Assembly: GCF_006547145.1 (NCBI RefSeq) | Contig: NZ_CP041244.1 | Coordinates: forward strand, 5,084,001 to 5,148,000 | Direction of reading: 5' to 3' | DNA length: 64,000 nt | Origin: Actinomadura sp. WMMA1423 | GTDB taxonomy: Bacteria > Actinomycetota > Actinomycetes > Streptosporangiales > Streptosporangiaceae | Shown: piece by piece, positions 7,982 through 16,195 of the stretch | Layout of the letters: every line of letters begins with the position of its first letter | How positions within the stretch are numbered: position 1 is the first letter of the stretch | Notes under the pieces: model-generated | Database searches by the model: none | What the model was told of the DNA's origin: nothing | The model's input: the letters and a program-made list of their open reading frames with translations, nothing else | Program-made: the position numbers and the translations under genes

Positions 7982-9283
7982 TCAGGAGCCGTCCTCGGCG
8001 ACGCGGACCTTCCGGGCCGGGGCGCGCAGGAGCAGGTAGCCGCCGAGCGCGCCCGCGAACTGGAATCCGGCGATCGCGAGCACGAGGCCGATCGGGCCGA
8101 TGGCGTCGGCGGACGCGGCGGTCAGCGCGGCGCCGAGCGCGGAGGCGCCGATCTTGAGGCTGCCGCCGGTGGTGTTGACCTGCCCGAGCCGGTCCGGGGG
8201 CGACTCGCGCTGGCGCAGCATGAGCGTGGCCGCGAACACCGGTCCCTCGGCGATCCCCGAGGCGACGAACGCCGCCGTCGCCCACGGCATGGACGGCGCG
8301 ACGGCGAGGGCGGCGAGCGACGCCCCGAACGCGACGAGCCCGGCGAGCATGACCGGTTCGGCGTGCTTGGGGGTCAGCCACCGGCTGGACGCCAGGGAGC
8401 CGACCAGCGAGCCGACCGCCATGGCCACGAGGAACCGGCCGCCCGCGCTGGGCGGCGCGCCGATGTGCTCGGCGAGCAGTACGGCCGTGACGGCGACGCC
8501 GCCGAAGCCCATCCACGCGAGCGTCGTCGCGACGGTCAGGGCCCGCAGCACCCGGCCCTGGGCCAGCACCACCAGCCCACCCGTGATCACCGGGAGGAGC
8601 CCCGTCCGGGCGCCGTCGTCCGTGCCCGTCTCGACGATGGAAGGGCCGCCGACCGCGCCCGTGTCCGCCGTCGCCTCGACGGCTCCCGGGCCCGGGGCTG
8701 CGTCGTCCACGGTCGCGGAGGGGCCGGGGAAGGGCAGGAAGGGCAGGGTCAGGAGTCCGAGGAGGCCGACCGCGACCACGGCGGTCCCGGCGTACCCGCC
8801 GCCCGAAAGGGCGGCCAGGCCGGCGGCGAGACCGGGCCCGGCGATCCCGGCGAGGTTGTAGCTGGAGGCCTCCAGGCCGTAGGCGCGCGAGAGCCGGCCG
8901 GCCGGGACGAACCGGGGCAGCAGGCTGGTCAGCGCGACGACGATGGGCTCGGTGCAGCCGATCACGGCGGCGACGACCAGCGCGAGGGCGAGCGGCGAGC
9001 GGCCCGCGACGGCCAGCAGCAGGCCGGTCGCGGCGACGTAGCAGGCGGCGAGGGCGACGGCGCCCCGGCGGGGACGCCCCACCCGGTCGAGCGCGTTCCC
9101 GATCACGGGCCCGCTCAGCACGTACGGCAGGGTCATCGCGGTCTGCAGGTAGCCGGCGGTGGCGGCGTGGCCCGTCCGCGCCTGGACGGTCAGGACCAGC
9201 GCGGTCGCGAGCCCCTCGGCGGACACGCGCAACATCGTCGCCGACGCGAGGTGGAGGGGCAGCCCCGCGTTCCTGCCGATCAC
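7982..9283 (-). CDS. MFS transporter
   Basis: This 433-residue integral membrane protein has about twelve hydrophobic segments, split by a hydrophilic central loop (roughly residues 200-250, rich in Asp, Ala, Gly and Pro). The loop after segment 2, GNALDRVGRPRRG, matches the MFS motif A region (normally GxLaDrxGrRr). It is likely a proton-driven exporter; the substrate is unknown. I chose GTG 9283 (encoding MIGRNAGLPLH); it is divergent from arcA with only 42 bases between the start codons, so the two promoters overlap. Confidence 0.82.
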   Translation of the reverse strand: MIGRNAGLPLHLASATMLRVSAEGLATALVLTVQARTGHAATAGYLQTAMTLPYVLSGPVIGNALDRVGRPRRGAVALAACYVAATGLLLAVAGRSPLALALVVAAVIGCTEPIVVALTSLLPRFVPAGRLSRAYGLEASSYNLAGIAGPGLAAGLAALSGGGYAGTAVVAVGLLGLLTLPFLPFPGPSATVDDAAPGPGAVEATADTGAVGGPSIVETGTDDGARTGLLPVITGGLVVLAQGRVLRALTVATTLAWMGFGGVAVTAVLLAEHIGAPPSAGGRFLVAMAVGSLVGSLASSRWLTPKHAEPVMLAGLVAFGASLAALAVAPSMPWATAAFVASGIAEGPVFAATLMLRQRESPPDRLGQVNTTGGSLKIGASALGAALTAASADAIGPIGLVLAIAGFQFAGALGGYLLLRAPARKVRVAEDGS

Positions 9284-9312
9284 CCTCGCATGGTGGCATA
9301 TCTCCCGCCGCC

Positions 9313-9318
9313 TAGACT
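9313..9318 (+). promoter_or_regulatory. -10 box of arcA, leaderless transcript likely
   Basis: TAGACT fits the TANNNT -10 consensus and ends seven bases before the GTG at 9326. The only GGAGG abuts the GTG directly and cannot serve as a normal Shine-Dalgarno site, so translation of a leaderless message is the better reading. Confidence 0.5.
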
Positions 9319-9325
9319 GCGGAGG

Positions 9326-10534
9326 GTGACGGCAGCGAAGACAGCGCACGAGCACCGGGTCACCAGCGAGGTCGGACGGCTGCGGACGGTGCTGCTGCAC
9401 CGCCCCGGCGCGGAGCTCAAGCGCCTGACCCCGCGCAACAGCGACAAGCTCCTGTTCGACGCGATCCCGTGGGCGGGCCGGGCGCAGGAGGAGCACGACG
9501 CGTTCGCCGAGGCGCTGCGCTCGCGCGGCGTCGAGGTCCTCTACGTGACGGAGCTGCTCCAGGACGCCCTGGAGTACGAGGCCGCCCGCGACCAGGCGAT
9601 CGCGGACGCCATCGTCGACCTGCGCCTCGGTGACCAGCTCCGCCGCGTCGTCGAGGACCACCTGCGCGGCCTCCAGACCGAGAACCTCGCGCACACGCTG
9701 ATCGCGGGGCTCGCGCACGAGGAGCTGAAGGCCGGGCACGGCCTGGTCTACCGGCTGATGGACCAGCAGGACTTCATCGTCGACCCGCTGCCGGGCCTGC
9801 TGTTCACCCGCGACAACAGCACGTGGATCGGCGGCCGCGTCGCGGTGACGAGCCTCGCGATGGAGGCGCGCCGGCGCGAGTCGGCCCTCATGGGCCTGAT
9901 CTACGCGCACCATCCGCGGTTCGCCGGGGTGGATCCGGTCTACGACCCGTCCCTGGAGCACCTGGAGGGCGGGGACGTCCTGCTCCTGTGCCCGGGTGTG
10001 ATCGCCGTCGGCACCGGCGAGCGGACGACCCCGGCGGGCGTCGAGCGACTGGCCCGCCAGGTGATCGGCGCCGGGCTCGCGCACACGGTGCTGGCCGTGC
10101 CGATCGCGCAGGAGCGCGCCACCATGCACCTCGACACCGTCTGCACGATGGTCGACGTCGACACCGTGGTGATGTACCCGCCGGTGGCGCACTCGCTGAC
10201 CGCCTACACGGTGACGCTGGACGACGGCCACCTGCGCGTCGCCGAGCCGCGCCCCTTCCTCCAGGCCGCCGCCGACGCGATGGGCCTGGACCGCCTCAAG
10301 GTGATCGACACCGGGCTCGACCCGGTGACCGCCGAGCGGGAGCAGTGGGACGACGGGAACAACACGCTCGCGGTGGCCCCGCGCCTGTGCGTCGCCTACG
10401 AGCGCAACATCGAGACCAACGCGCAGCTGGAGGCGTTCGGGATCGAGGTCATCCGGATCAGCGGCAGCGAGCTGGGCACCGGGCGCGGCGGCCCCCGCTG
10501 CATGTCCTGCCCGATCCTCCGCGAGGAGATCTGA
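9326..10534 (+). CDS. arcA: Arginine deiminase
   Basis: The 402-residue enzyme hydrolyses L-arginine to L-citrulline and ammonia. Family blocks include FTRDNSTWIGG (substrate Asp), HLEGGDVLLL (Glu and Asp), ERATMHLDTVCTMVD with the catalytic His, and the catalytic Cys in RGGPRCMSCPI near the C-terminus. Length is normal for ArcA. No arcB, arcC or arcD is adjacent, so it probably works in arginine breakdown or nitrogen release rather than as part of a full ATP-yielding ADI operon. The neighbouring divergent MFS pump is not an ArcD-type antiporter. Confidence 0.95.
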   Translation: MTAAKTAHEHRVTSEVGRLRTVLLHRPGAELKRLTPRNSDKLLFDAIPWAGRAQEEHDAFAEALRSRGVEVLYVTELLQDALEYEAARDQAIADAIVDLRLGDQLRRVVEDHLRGLQTENLAHTLIAGLAHEELKAGHGLVYRLMDQQDFIVDPLPGLLFTRDNSTWIGGRVAVTSLAMEARRRESALMGLIYAHHPRFAGVDPVYDPSLEHLEGGDVLLLCPGVIAVGTGERTTPAGVERLARQVIGAGLAHTVLAVPIAQERATMHLDTVCTMVDVDTVVMYPPVAHSLTAYTVTLDDGHLRVAEPRPFLQAAADAMGLDRLKVIDTGLDPVTAEREQWDDGNNTLAVAPRLCVAYERNIETNAQLEAFGIEVIRISGSELGTGRGGPRCMSCPILREEI

Positions 10535-10564
10535 CCGGGGCCCCCGGCTGTAAGCGGTTTTAGT

Positions 10565-10613
10565 GTTCTTCCCGGCGCCGGGGGCTCAGAAGGCGCGCGA
10601 CGCCGGGAAGAAC
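10565..10613. terminator. Hairpin downstream of arcA (first of two)
   Basis: Perfect 13-base arms GTTCTTCCCGGCG (10565-10577) and CGCCGGGAAGAAC (10601-10613), with a shorter GC stem inside. It lies 30 bases after the arcA stop, between convergent genes. Confidence 0.65.
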
Positions 10614-10616
10614 CAT

Positions 10617-10661
10617 CAACGCCCGCGATGTCGACGGGGGCACGACATCGCCCGGGCGTTG
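10617..10661. terminator. Second hairpin in the arcA 3' region
   Basis: Left arm 10617-10633 (CAACGCCCG then CGATGTCG) pairs with 10643-10661; a two-base CC bulge interrupts the right arm. Together with the first hairpin this gives a tandem stem pair in 100 bases. Confidence 0.55.
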
Positions 10662-10709
10662 CAGAGGACCATACAAGGTCGGGCGGGGTTCCTTCCAGGC
10701 AGGGTCGCT

Positions 10710-11330
10710 CTATGCCGGATATGCCCTACTTGGAGCTACTTCACTCCTCGTTCCGGCGCAAAGGTCCTCGCCCGGCTCGTCCAACAGGTCCGGAAAAGCG
10801 GACAAATCCGGGGCCACGGCGTGCACTCCGGCCGGAGCCGCCATCCGGTCCTCGCCGGACGACCTCGGGGCCCGCAGGACGGCCCATACCGTCGTGGTGC
10901 CGTCCTCGTGGCGCACCCCCCAGACCTCGGAGAGGGCCTCGACGATGCCGAGTCCCCGCCCGCCGAGCGAGGACAGCGTGCCGGGCCCGCGGCGCGGCTC
11001 GGTCATCGCGCCGCCGTCGCTGACCTCCAGTTCGAGGAGGTCGCCGCGGCACAGCCAGCAGACCTTCACCTGGCCGGACGGCAGCGGCCGCGCGTGCCGC
11101 AGGGCGTTGCTGAGCAGCTCGCTGACGATGACGCTGGCGTCGTCCACGACCGAGTCGTAGACGCCCGAGTCGGCCAGCTCAGAGCTGAGGCGCCTGCGGG
11201 CGACCGCGACGCTGGACGGTGCGTGTGGCAGCAGTACGACGCTCGACGCCCTCACCTCCCCGATGCTCCGCTTGCTCGGACGAGTCCCGTCATCGTCCTC
11301 CCAGTACGACCGAAATGCCCTGATGGCCAT
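10710..11330 (-). CDS. RsbW/SpoIIAB-like ATP-binding (anti-sigma type) protein
   Basis: The 206-residue protein carries a GHKL ATPase domain (residues 30-155) with N-box VIVSELLSNALRHA and the glycine box GGRGLGIVEAL. It lacks a His phosphorylation domain, as do the many actinomycete RsbW-like regulators that phosphorylate anti-anti-sigma proteins or bind sigma factors. The C-terminal 45 residues are unstructured and acidic. No sigma factor or antagonist gene is adjacent, so its partner is unknown. Confidence 0.82.
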   Translation of the reverse strand: MAIRAFRSYWEDDDGTRPSKRSIGEVRASSVVLLPHAPSSVAVARRRLSSELADSGVYDSVVDDASVIVSELLSNALRHARPLPSGQVKVCWLCRGDLLELEVSDGGAMTEPRRGPGTLSSLGGRGLGIVEALSEVWGVRHEDGTTTVWAVLRAPRSSGEDRMAAPAGVHAVAPDLSAFPDLLDEPGEDLCAGTRSEVAPSRAYPA

Positions 11331-11624
11331 GACCGGAAACCCGAAGGGATCAGTTCACCACCTGCACAACGAGTCATCGGCCGTCCGGTCACGGTGATCA
11401 CCCCCGGATCGGAATCTCGTCACCAACGGCAACCAACCAAGGACCTATCCAGCCAACGGCGGATTTACTCCTCGCGCACGCGTTTCGTCCATCACACCCC
11501 GGGGGCGCCGCACTTCCTCGCACAAATCCAGCCTGCCAGCCGGTGGGACCACCGAAACCCCTGGTCACGCCCGACTCACCGGGCCGTCCGGGACGGACTG
11601 TCCGCGCGGTAAGCCGCCGCCGGA
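11331..11624. other. 294-bp non-coding stretch
   Basis: This holds the promoter of the minus-strand ATPase gene and the trailer of the sensor kinase gene. Base composition is noticeably less GC-rich than the flanks. No tRNA, repeat or convincing gene was seen. Confidence 0.5.
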
Positions 11625-13637
11625 TCAGCCGGCGGACCGCAGCACGAGGCGCATGCACGTCCCCTCGCCCGCCCGCGCGCCACCTGCGGGTCCACGTCCG
11701 GCCGTCACGGAGAGTAGTCGAGTGGTTCGTTCCGCGTTGATCGGTTCGGTGGTCATCGTCCCGTTGAGGGGCTTTTGAGGGGACTCAATGTGAGATGTCT
11801 CACGCCCGGCCGGGTGCGCGGAGATCGTGCCGCCCTGCGCCTCCGTCAGCCGTTTGACGATGTACAGCCCGAGCCCGATGCCGCCGAAACGGCGCCGGTC
11901 CCCGGCGTCCCCCTGGACGAACCGCTCGAAGATCCGCTCATGGTCGCCGAGCGGGATGCCGATGCCCTCGTCGGAGACCGTGACGACGATGTCCGTGCCC
12001 TCACGGCGGGCTCCCACGCGCACGGTCCCGCCGTCCGGGGAGTACTTGAACGCGTTCTCCAGCAGCTGCCCGAGGACGATGTCGGTGGCCATCGCGTCCC
12101 CGCGGCACGGCGGCAGCTCCGGGTCGATCTCCAGCTCCACCCGGTGCAGCGGCGACAGCGAGCGGAACCCGGCGACCACGCCCTCCAGGACGCGGGAGAG
12201 GTCGAACGACTCGATCGCCACGGCCAGCTCGTCGGCCCCGGCGCGCGAGCCGAGCAGCAGGTGCTCGACGAGCCGGCCGAGCGACTGGGCTCGCTCGGCG
12301 ATGGTGGCGACGGCGGCGCGGCGGTCGGTGTCGGTCAGCTCGTCCCACCGGTTGACCAGCGTGGAGGCGAACCCCTGCACGACCGTGATCGGGGTGCGCA
12401 GCTCGTGGCTGGTCGTGGCGAGGAACAGGTCCTTGGCCTCCTCCAGCGCCTTGGCCTCCGAGACGTCACGGAAGTCGACGACCAGCTCACCGGTCTCCTC
12501 GATCTCGGCGGCCAGGACGTTCAGCCACGTCCCCGACCCGAGGCGGAACGTGAGCATCTCGCCGAGCGCGGGCATGTCGAACGGCAGCGGGCGGCCGAGG
12601 GCGTCCTCCGGCGGGATGCCGGTGAGGGTGTGCGCGGCGTGGTTCCAGTGCCGGACGACGAGGTCGCGGTCCAGCACCGCGATGCCGTCGGCGCTGGAGT
12701 CGATGACGGCGCGCTCGTGCGCCCGCTGGCGGACGACCTCGGCGTAGGCGACGGCGTTGCCGACCGCGACCCCGGCATGCCCGGCGAGCAGCTCCAGCAG
12801 CTCCAGCTCGGTGTGCCCGACCTTGCGTCCGGAGAACAGCGCGTACAGGGCGCCGTACGGCCGGTTCTGCAGGTACGACAGGCCGAGCGCGATGGTGTGC
12901 AGGCCGGGCAGCTCCGACCAGATCAGGTCGCCGAGGCGACGCTCTCCCGTCGCGAGCTTGACGGTCTTGCCCGAGCGCAGCAGCTCCCCGACCAGGCTCG
13001 GCCGCAGCTCGGCGGACCTGCCGCGCATCCGCTCCGGCAGCCCGGACATGCTGACCAGCCGCAGCCGCTCGCCCTCGATCTTGACGAACCCGCAGGCGTC
13101 GGCGCCGGTCAGCTCGATGAGCGCGGCGGTGATCCGGTCGAGGACCACGGCGAGGTCGAGCTCGGCGCCGAGGTCGGCGACGATGTCGTTCAGCCGCCGG
13201 ACGAGCCGGGCCCGCTCGGTCATGCGGTGCTGGAGGAGCTCGTCGTCCTCGACGGGATGGTAGACGCCGACCCAGCCGAGCAGCGTGCCGTTCGGGTCCT
13301 TCAGCAGGCTCGTGTCGATGCGCACGTCGATGAGCCGGCCGCCCCGGTGGAACCGGCGGGTCGCGATCGAGATCTGCCCGCCGTCGGCCTCGCCCTCGCC
13401 GCCGCGCCGGGTGAGGAGCCGCTCCTGGACGGCGTTGTGCTCGGCCTTCAGCTCGTCGGGGACGATGGGCGGGACGCGCCCGATCACCTCGGCGGCGCTC
13501 CACCCGAACATGCGCTCGGCCGCCGGGTTCCACACGGTCACCCGGTGCCGCTGGTCCACGGCCACGATCGCGTCCGCGGCGCTCTCGATGACGGCCCGCG
13601 CGATCGGATCGTGCACGTGCTCATACACGTCTGTCAT
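11625..13637 (-). CDS. PAS-GAF-PAS hybrid sensor histidine kinase
   Basis: Soluble kinase of 670 residues: PAS (about 10-125, DAIVAVDQRHRVTVWNPAAERMFGW), GAF (about 145-300), second PAS (about 310-400), then HisKA with H-box TTSHELRTPITVVQGF and HATPase with QLLENAFKYSPDGG and GGIGLGLYIVKRL. After GGTISA the chain is interrupted by about 36 extra residues before the expected C-terminal strand GEGTCMRLVLR. I chose ATG 13637 (MTDVYEHVHDP); an ATG 33 bases upstream is possible. No response regulator is adjacent. Confidence 0.88.
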   Translation of the reverse strand: MTDVYEHVHDPIARAVIESAADAIVAVDQRHRVTVWNPAAERMFGWSAAEVIGRVPPIVPDELKAEHNAVQERLLTRRGGEGEADGGQISIATRRFHRGGRLIDVRIDTSLLKDPNGTLLGWVGVYHPVEDDELLQHRMTERARLVRRLNDIVADLGAELDLAVVLDRITAALIELTGADACGFVKIEGERLRLVSMSGLPERMRGRSAELRPSLVGELLRSGKTVKLATGERRLGDLIWSELPGLHTIALGLSYLQNRPYGALYALFSGRKVGHTELELLELLAGHAGVAVGNAVAYAEVVRQRAHERAVIDSSADGIAVLDRDLVVRHWNHAAHTLTGIPPEDALGRPLPFDMPALGEMLTFRLGSGTWLNVLAAEIEETGELVVDFRDVSEAKALEEAKDLFLATTSHELRTPITVVQGFASTLVNRWDELTDTDRRAAVATIAERAQSLGRLVEHLLLGSRAGADELAVAIESFDLSRVLEGVVAGFRSLSPLHRVELEIDPELPPCRGDAMATDIVLGQLLENAFKYSPDGGTVRVGARREGTDIVVTVSDEGIGIPLGDHERIFERFVQGDAGDRRRFGGIGLGLYIVKRLTEAQGGTISAHPAGRETSHIESPQKPLNGTMTTEPINAERTTRLLSVTAGRGPAGGARAGEGTCMRLVLRSAG
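11691..11814 (-). repeat. 108-bp in-frame insertion bounded by imperfect direct repeats
   Basis: Plus-strand sequences TCCACGTCCGGCCG (11691-11704) and CTCACGCCCGGCCG (11799-11812) start exactly 108 bp apart and agree at 12 of 14 positions. The DNA between them is poorer in GC than the gene and encodes residues absent from related kinases. Confidence 0.55.
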
Positions 13638-13701
13638 CGTGCCACCGCACTCCGGCATACCGCCGGGCAACTTGCGTCGGAACTTGCTGCCGACCCAAAC
13701 C

Positions 13702-15051
13702 TTACCGTTTGGTAAGCCTGCCGATGAGCAGGGCCGCGACCCCCGCCACCAGGAAGGACAGCAGCGAGGCGCTCATCCAGGTCTGCGGCGTGAAGTGCAG
13801 CGCGTCGCGGACGCCGGACCAGAACTCCGTCCAGCGGGCGACCGTGCCGGGGTTCACGAGCTGGTACACGACGAACCCGGCCGCCCAGGCGGCGATCATG
13901 CCCCAGCGGGACGGCGCGGTCCGCGAGACGTCCCAGCCGGCGCGCCCGCGGCCGCGGCCGAGGAAGAAGTCGGCGGCGAGGACGCCGAGCATCGGCACGA
14001 ACACCGACCCGATCAGCGACAGGAAGCCCGCGTAGTCGCCGATGTCCAGGACCAGCGCGAGCACGGTGATGCCGATGCCGAGCGCGACGCTCAGCACCCG
14101 GCGGTCGGCCCGGGGGAACAGGTTCTGGATCGACACCGCCGTGGAGTAGGTGTCGGCGAACGACTGGTCGGCCTCCCGCAGCACGAACACCGCGAAGAAG
14201 ACCACCCCCAGCGAGGCGCCCAGGAACGGGTCGAAGATCCTGCCCGAGTCGCCCGCGACCAGGGCCAGCGCGAGCAGGCCGAGGACGTAGGCGACGATCT
14301 GCGTGACGGAGTAGCCGACGGCCGCGGCGCCGAACGCCCCGCGCTCGGTGCGCGCGTGCCGGGTGTAGTCGGCGGCGACCGGGACCCACGAGATCGACAC
14401 GGCCAGCGCGGCGTCCGCGCCGATCCAGAACCCGCCCCACGAGCCCTGGTTCAGGTCGGGAAGCGGCTCCCGGACGAGCCGGACGTAGAAGTAGACGAGC
14501 GCGATCGCCACCGCGACGGTCACGTAGCGGCGCAGCAGCCGCACCGAGCCGAGCGGCCACACCGTCAGCACGGTCGTGATCGCTCCCGCGGCGACCACGT
14601 AGCCCCAGCGCGGGACGCCGTCCCACAGCTCGCGGGCCGCGTCGGCGATGACGATCAGCTCGAACGTCCCCCAGCCGACGAGCTGGGCGATGTTGAGGAC
14701 GGTCGGCGCGTACGACAGCCGCGCGCCGAACAGGCCGCGCAGCAGCACCATCGCGGGCTGGCCGGTGCGCGCGCCCGGCACCGCGGCGAGGCCGAGCATC
14801 AGCCCGCCGAGGGCCGTTCCGACCGCCATCGCGACGATGCCCGCCATGATCGAGATGGTGGGCCGCCCGTCGGCGTCCGGCGCGAGGACGGTGTAGGCGC
14901 CGGAGAAGGCCAGGAGGCTGACGCCGAGGTTCCCCCAGAAGGCGCTCTGGTCCCAGAATCCGAGGACCTTGGGGGCGGGTTCGTCGAGGGTGAACGGGGC
15001 CTCGTCGCGGGCGCGCTCGCCCTGCGGGCGCTTTTCGACATCGGACGTCAC
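13702..15051 (-). CDS. cytX: NCS1-family hydroxymethylpyrimidine transporter
   Basis: This 449-residue permease has about twelve hydrophobic segments and NCS1 (cytosine/purine permease) blocks such as FWGNLGVSLLAFSGAYTVL near the N-terminus and SISWVPVAADYTRHART in the middle, where NCS1 proteins bind substrate. A TPP riboswitch directly upstream identifies the substrate class: a thiamine precursor, most likely hydroxymethylpyrimidine, as for CytX. GTG at 15051 is the start. TenA at 23552-24160 would supply or use the same pyrimidine. Confidence 0.9.
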   Translation of the reverse strand: MTSDVEKRPQGERARDEAPFTLDEPAPKVLGFWDQSAFWGNLGVSLLAFSGAYTVLAPDADGRPTISIMAGIVAMAVGTALGGLMLGLAAVPGARTGQPAMVLLRGLFGARLSYAPTVLNIAQLVGWGTFELIVIADAARELWDGVPRWGYVVAAGAITTVLTVWPLGSVRLLRRYVTVAVAIALVYFYVRLVREPLPDLNQGSWGGFWIGADAALAVSISWVPVAADYTRHARTERGAFGAAAVGYSVTQIVAYVLGLLALALVAGDSGRIFDPFLGASLGVVFFAVFVLREADQSFADTYSTAVSIQNLFPRADRRVLSVALGIGITVLALVLDIGDYAGFLSLIGSVFVPMLGVLAADFFLGRGRGRAGWDVSRTAPSRWGMIAAWAAGFVVYQLVNPGTVARWTEFWSGVRDALHFTPQTWMSASLLSFLVAGVAALLIGRLTKR

Positions 15052-15055
15052 GGGA

Positions 15056-15150
15056 CACGCTCCCTACGCCGGCATTACCCGGACAGGTTCATGCGGTCGG
15101 CGACGCCTTGGAGGCCGCCCTCTCAGCCCGGCTGTGGCCCGAGCTCCCGC
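15056..15150 (-). promoter_or_regulatory. TPP riboswitch (THI element)
   Basis: On the minus strand the conserved parts appear in order: GGGAGCTC start of P1 (15150-15143), GGGCTGAGAG (CUGAGA core, 15126-15121), CATGAACCTG (15093-15084) and GGTAATGCCGGCGTAGGGA (15079-15061), then GAGC closing P1. It sits just ahead of the cytX start and should switch expression off when thiamine pyrophosphate is plentiful. Confidence 0.93.
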
Positions 15151-15235
15151 GGTTATCGGTCAGGCCCGATCGTACAACCGCCCGTCACCCCCTAAAAGGG
15201 GCACCCCGGGTCAGATCAGACGATGGTGGTCCGGA

Positions 15236-15571
15236 TCACGCGACGTAGGGCGGGCCGTCCCCGGTCCCCTCCATCGGGCGGCCGGCCGCGGCCCACCCGT
15301 TCATGCCGTCGCCGACGTTCCTCGCCAGCCAGCCCGCCTGGTTCAGCGCGACCGTCACCTGGGCGGAACGGGCCCCCGACCGGCAGATGACGAAAACCTC
15401 CCGGTCACGCGGGACCTCGCCGGCGCGGTCGCCGAGTTGGCGCATGGGGATGTGGACCGCGCCGGGCGCGTGGCCCGCGTCCCACTCGTCCTGTTCGCGG
15501 ACGTCCAGCAGGTAGCCGTCCTGCGGGACCTCCGCGGCGACCACGGCCGGCACGTCTTCCCCGAAATTCAT
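15236..15571 (-). CDS. Single-domain rhodanese (sulfurtransferase)
   Basis: The 111-residue cytoplasmic protein is one rhodanese domain: LLDVREQDEWDAGHAPGAVHIPM, then catalytic Cys63 in the loop CRSGARS and the closing GMNGWAAAGRPM. It would accept sulfane sulfur as a Cys persulfide. I chose ATG 15571, preceded by a GGGGG-rich ribosome site, because it gives the standard domain start. Partner unknown. Confidence 0.9.
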   Translation of the reverse strand: MNFGEDVPAVVAAEVPQDGYLLDVREQDEWDAGHAPGAVHIPMRQLGDRAGEVPRDREVFVICRSGARSAQVTVALNQAGWLARNVGDGMNGWAAAGRPMEGTGDGPPYVA

Positions 15572-15617
15572 CACACCCCCATGGAACCGCGCGAAGCCCC
15601 CCTGCGTCGAATCACGC

Positions 15618-16079
15618 ATGCGGTATCGGACGCTCCTTTTCGCAGCGCCCGGGCTGGCCTTGCTGCTGTCCACGGCCGCCTGCGGCGACGAACAGGCAAA
15701 CGGAAACCCCGCCGGAGCGCCTTCGGGCACGACGTCCGTGCAGCCGTCCGGCTCACCGGCGGACAACCTCACCGTGCAGGTCAAGGCCTCCAAGGAGGCG
15801 CCCGCCAAGACCTGGCGGCTGACCTGCGACCCGCCAGGCGGCGACCATCCACAGGCGGCCGGCGCGTGCGCGGCCCTCACGAAGGTCAAGGAACCCTTCA
15901 AACCCGTCCCCAAGGATCAGATGTGCACCAAGATCTACGGCGGTCCGGAGATCGCCACGGTCAAGGGCACCTGGGAGGGAGAGCAGGTCGACACCACGTT
16001 CACCCGCGATGACGGCTGCCAGCTGCACCGCTGGAGCCAGATCGGCCCGGTCTTCGGGAACGTCCCGAAGGTCCGCTGA
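15618..16079 (+). CDS. Lipid-anchored SSI-family protease inhibitor
   Basis: The 153-residue protein starts with a lipoprotein signal ending LLSTAAC (Cys22), a Thr/Ser/Pro-rich spacer, then a Streptomyces subtilisin inhibitor-like domain (about 70-150): TCDPPGGDHPQAAGACAAL, MCTKIYGGPE and VKGTWEGEQVDTTFTRDDGC. Cysteines fall at the positions of the two SSI disulfides. In SSI the reactive site is CPMVY with Met at P1; here the loop reads CTKIY, so Lys would be P1 and trypsin-like proteases the expected targets. SSI proteins are normally freely secreted; membrane anchoring is the unusual point. Confidence 0.85.
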   Translation: MRYRTLLFAAPGLALLLSTAACGDEQANGNPAGAPSGTTSVQPSGSPADNLTVQVKASKEAPAKTWRLTCDPPGGDHPQAAGACAALTKVKEPFKPVPKDQMCTKIYGGPEIATVKGTWEGEQVDTTFTRDDGCQLHRWSQIGPVFGNVPKVR

Positions 16080-16127
16080 CCCCGGCGGACGAGCCATCCC
16101 CGTTCCGGCTCCGTTCGCGACCCGTGA

Positions 16128-16157
16128 GTCAGGCCCCGGCACCCGCCGGGGCCTGAC
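16128..16157. terminator. Bidirectional terminator hairpin
   Basis: Perfect 13-base arms GTCAGGCCCCGGC (16128-16140) and its complement (16145-16157) around loop ACCC, between the convergent SSI and scramblase-like genes. Confidence 0.8.
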
Positions 16158-16195
16158 GCGTCCCGGCCCGCGCCCGCGCGCACCGGAGCGCAGGG

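Noticed and set aside
10565..10661. Hairpins after arcA as a fourth copy of the convergent repeat
   Set aside because: The conserved body with GATCGCG and GCGAGCC blocks is absent, only the stem placement is similar.
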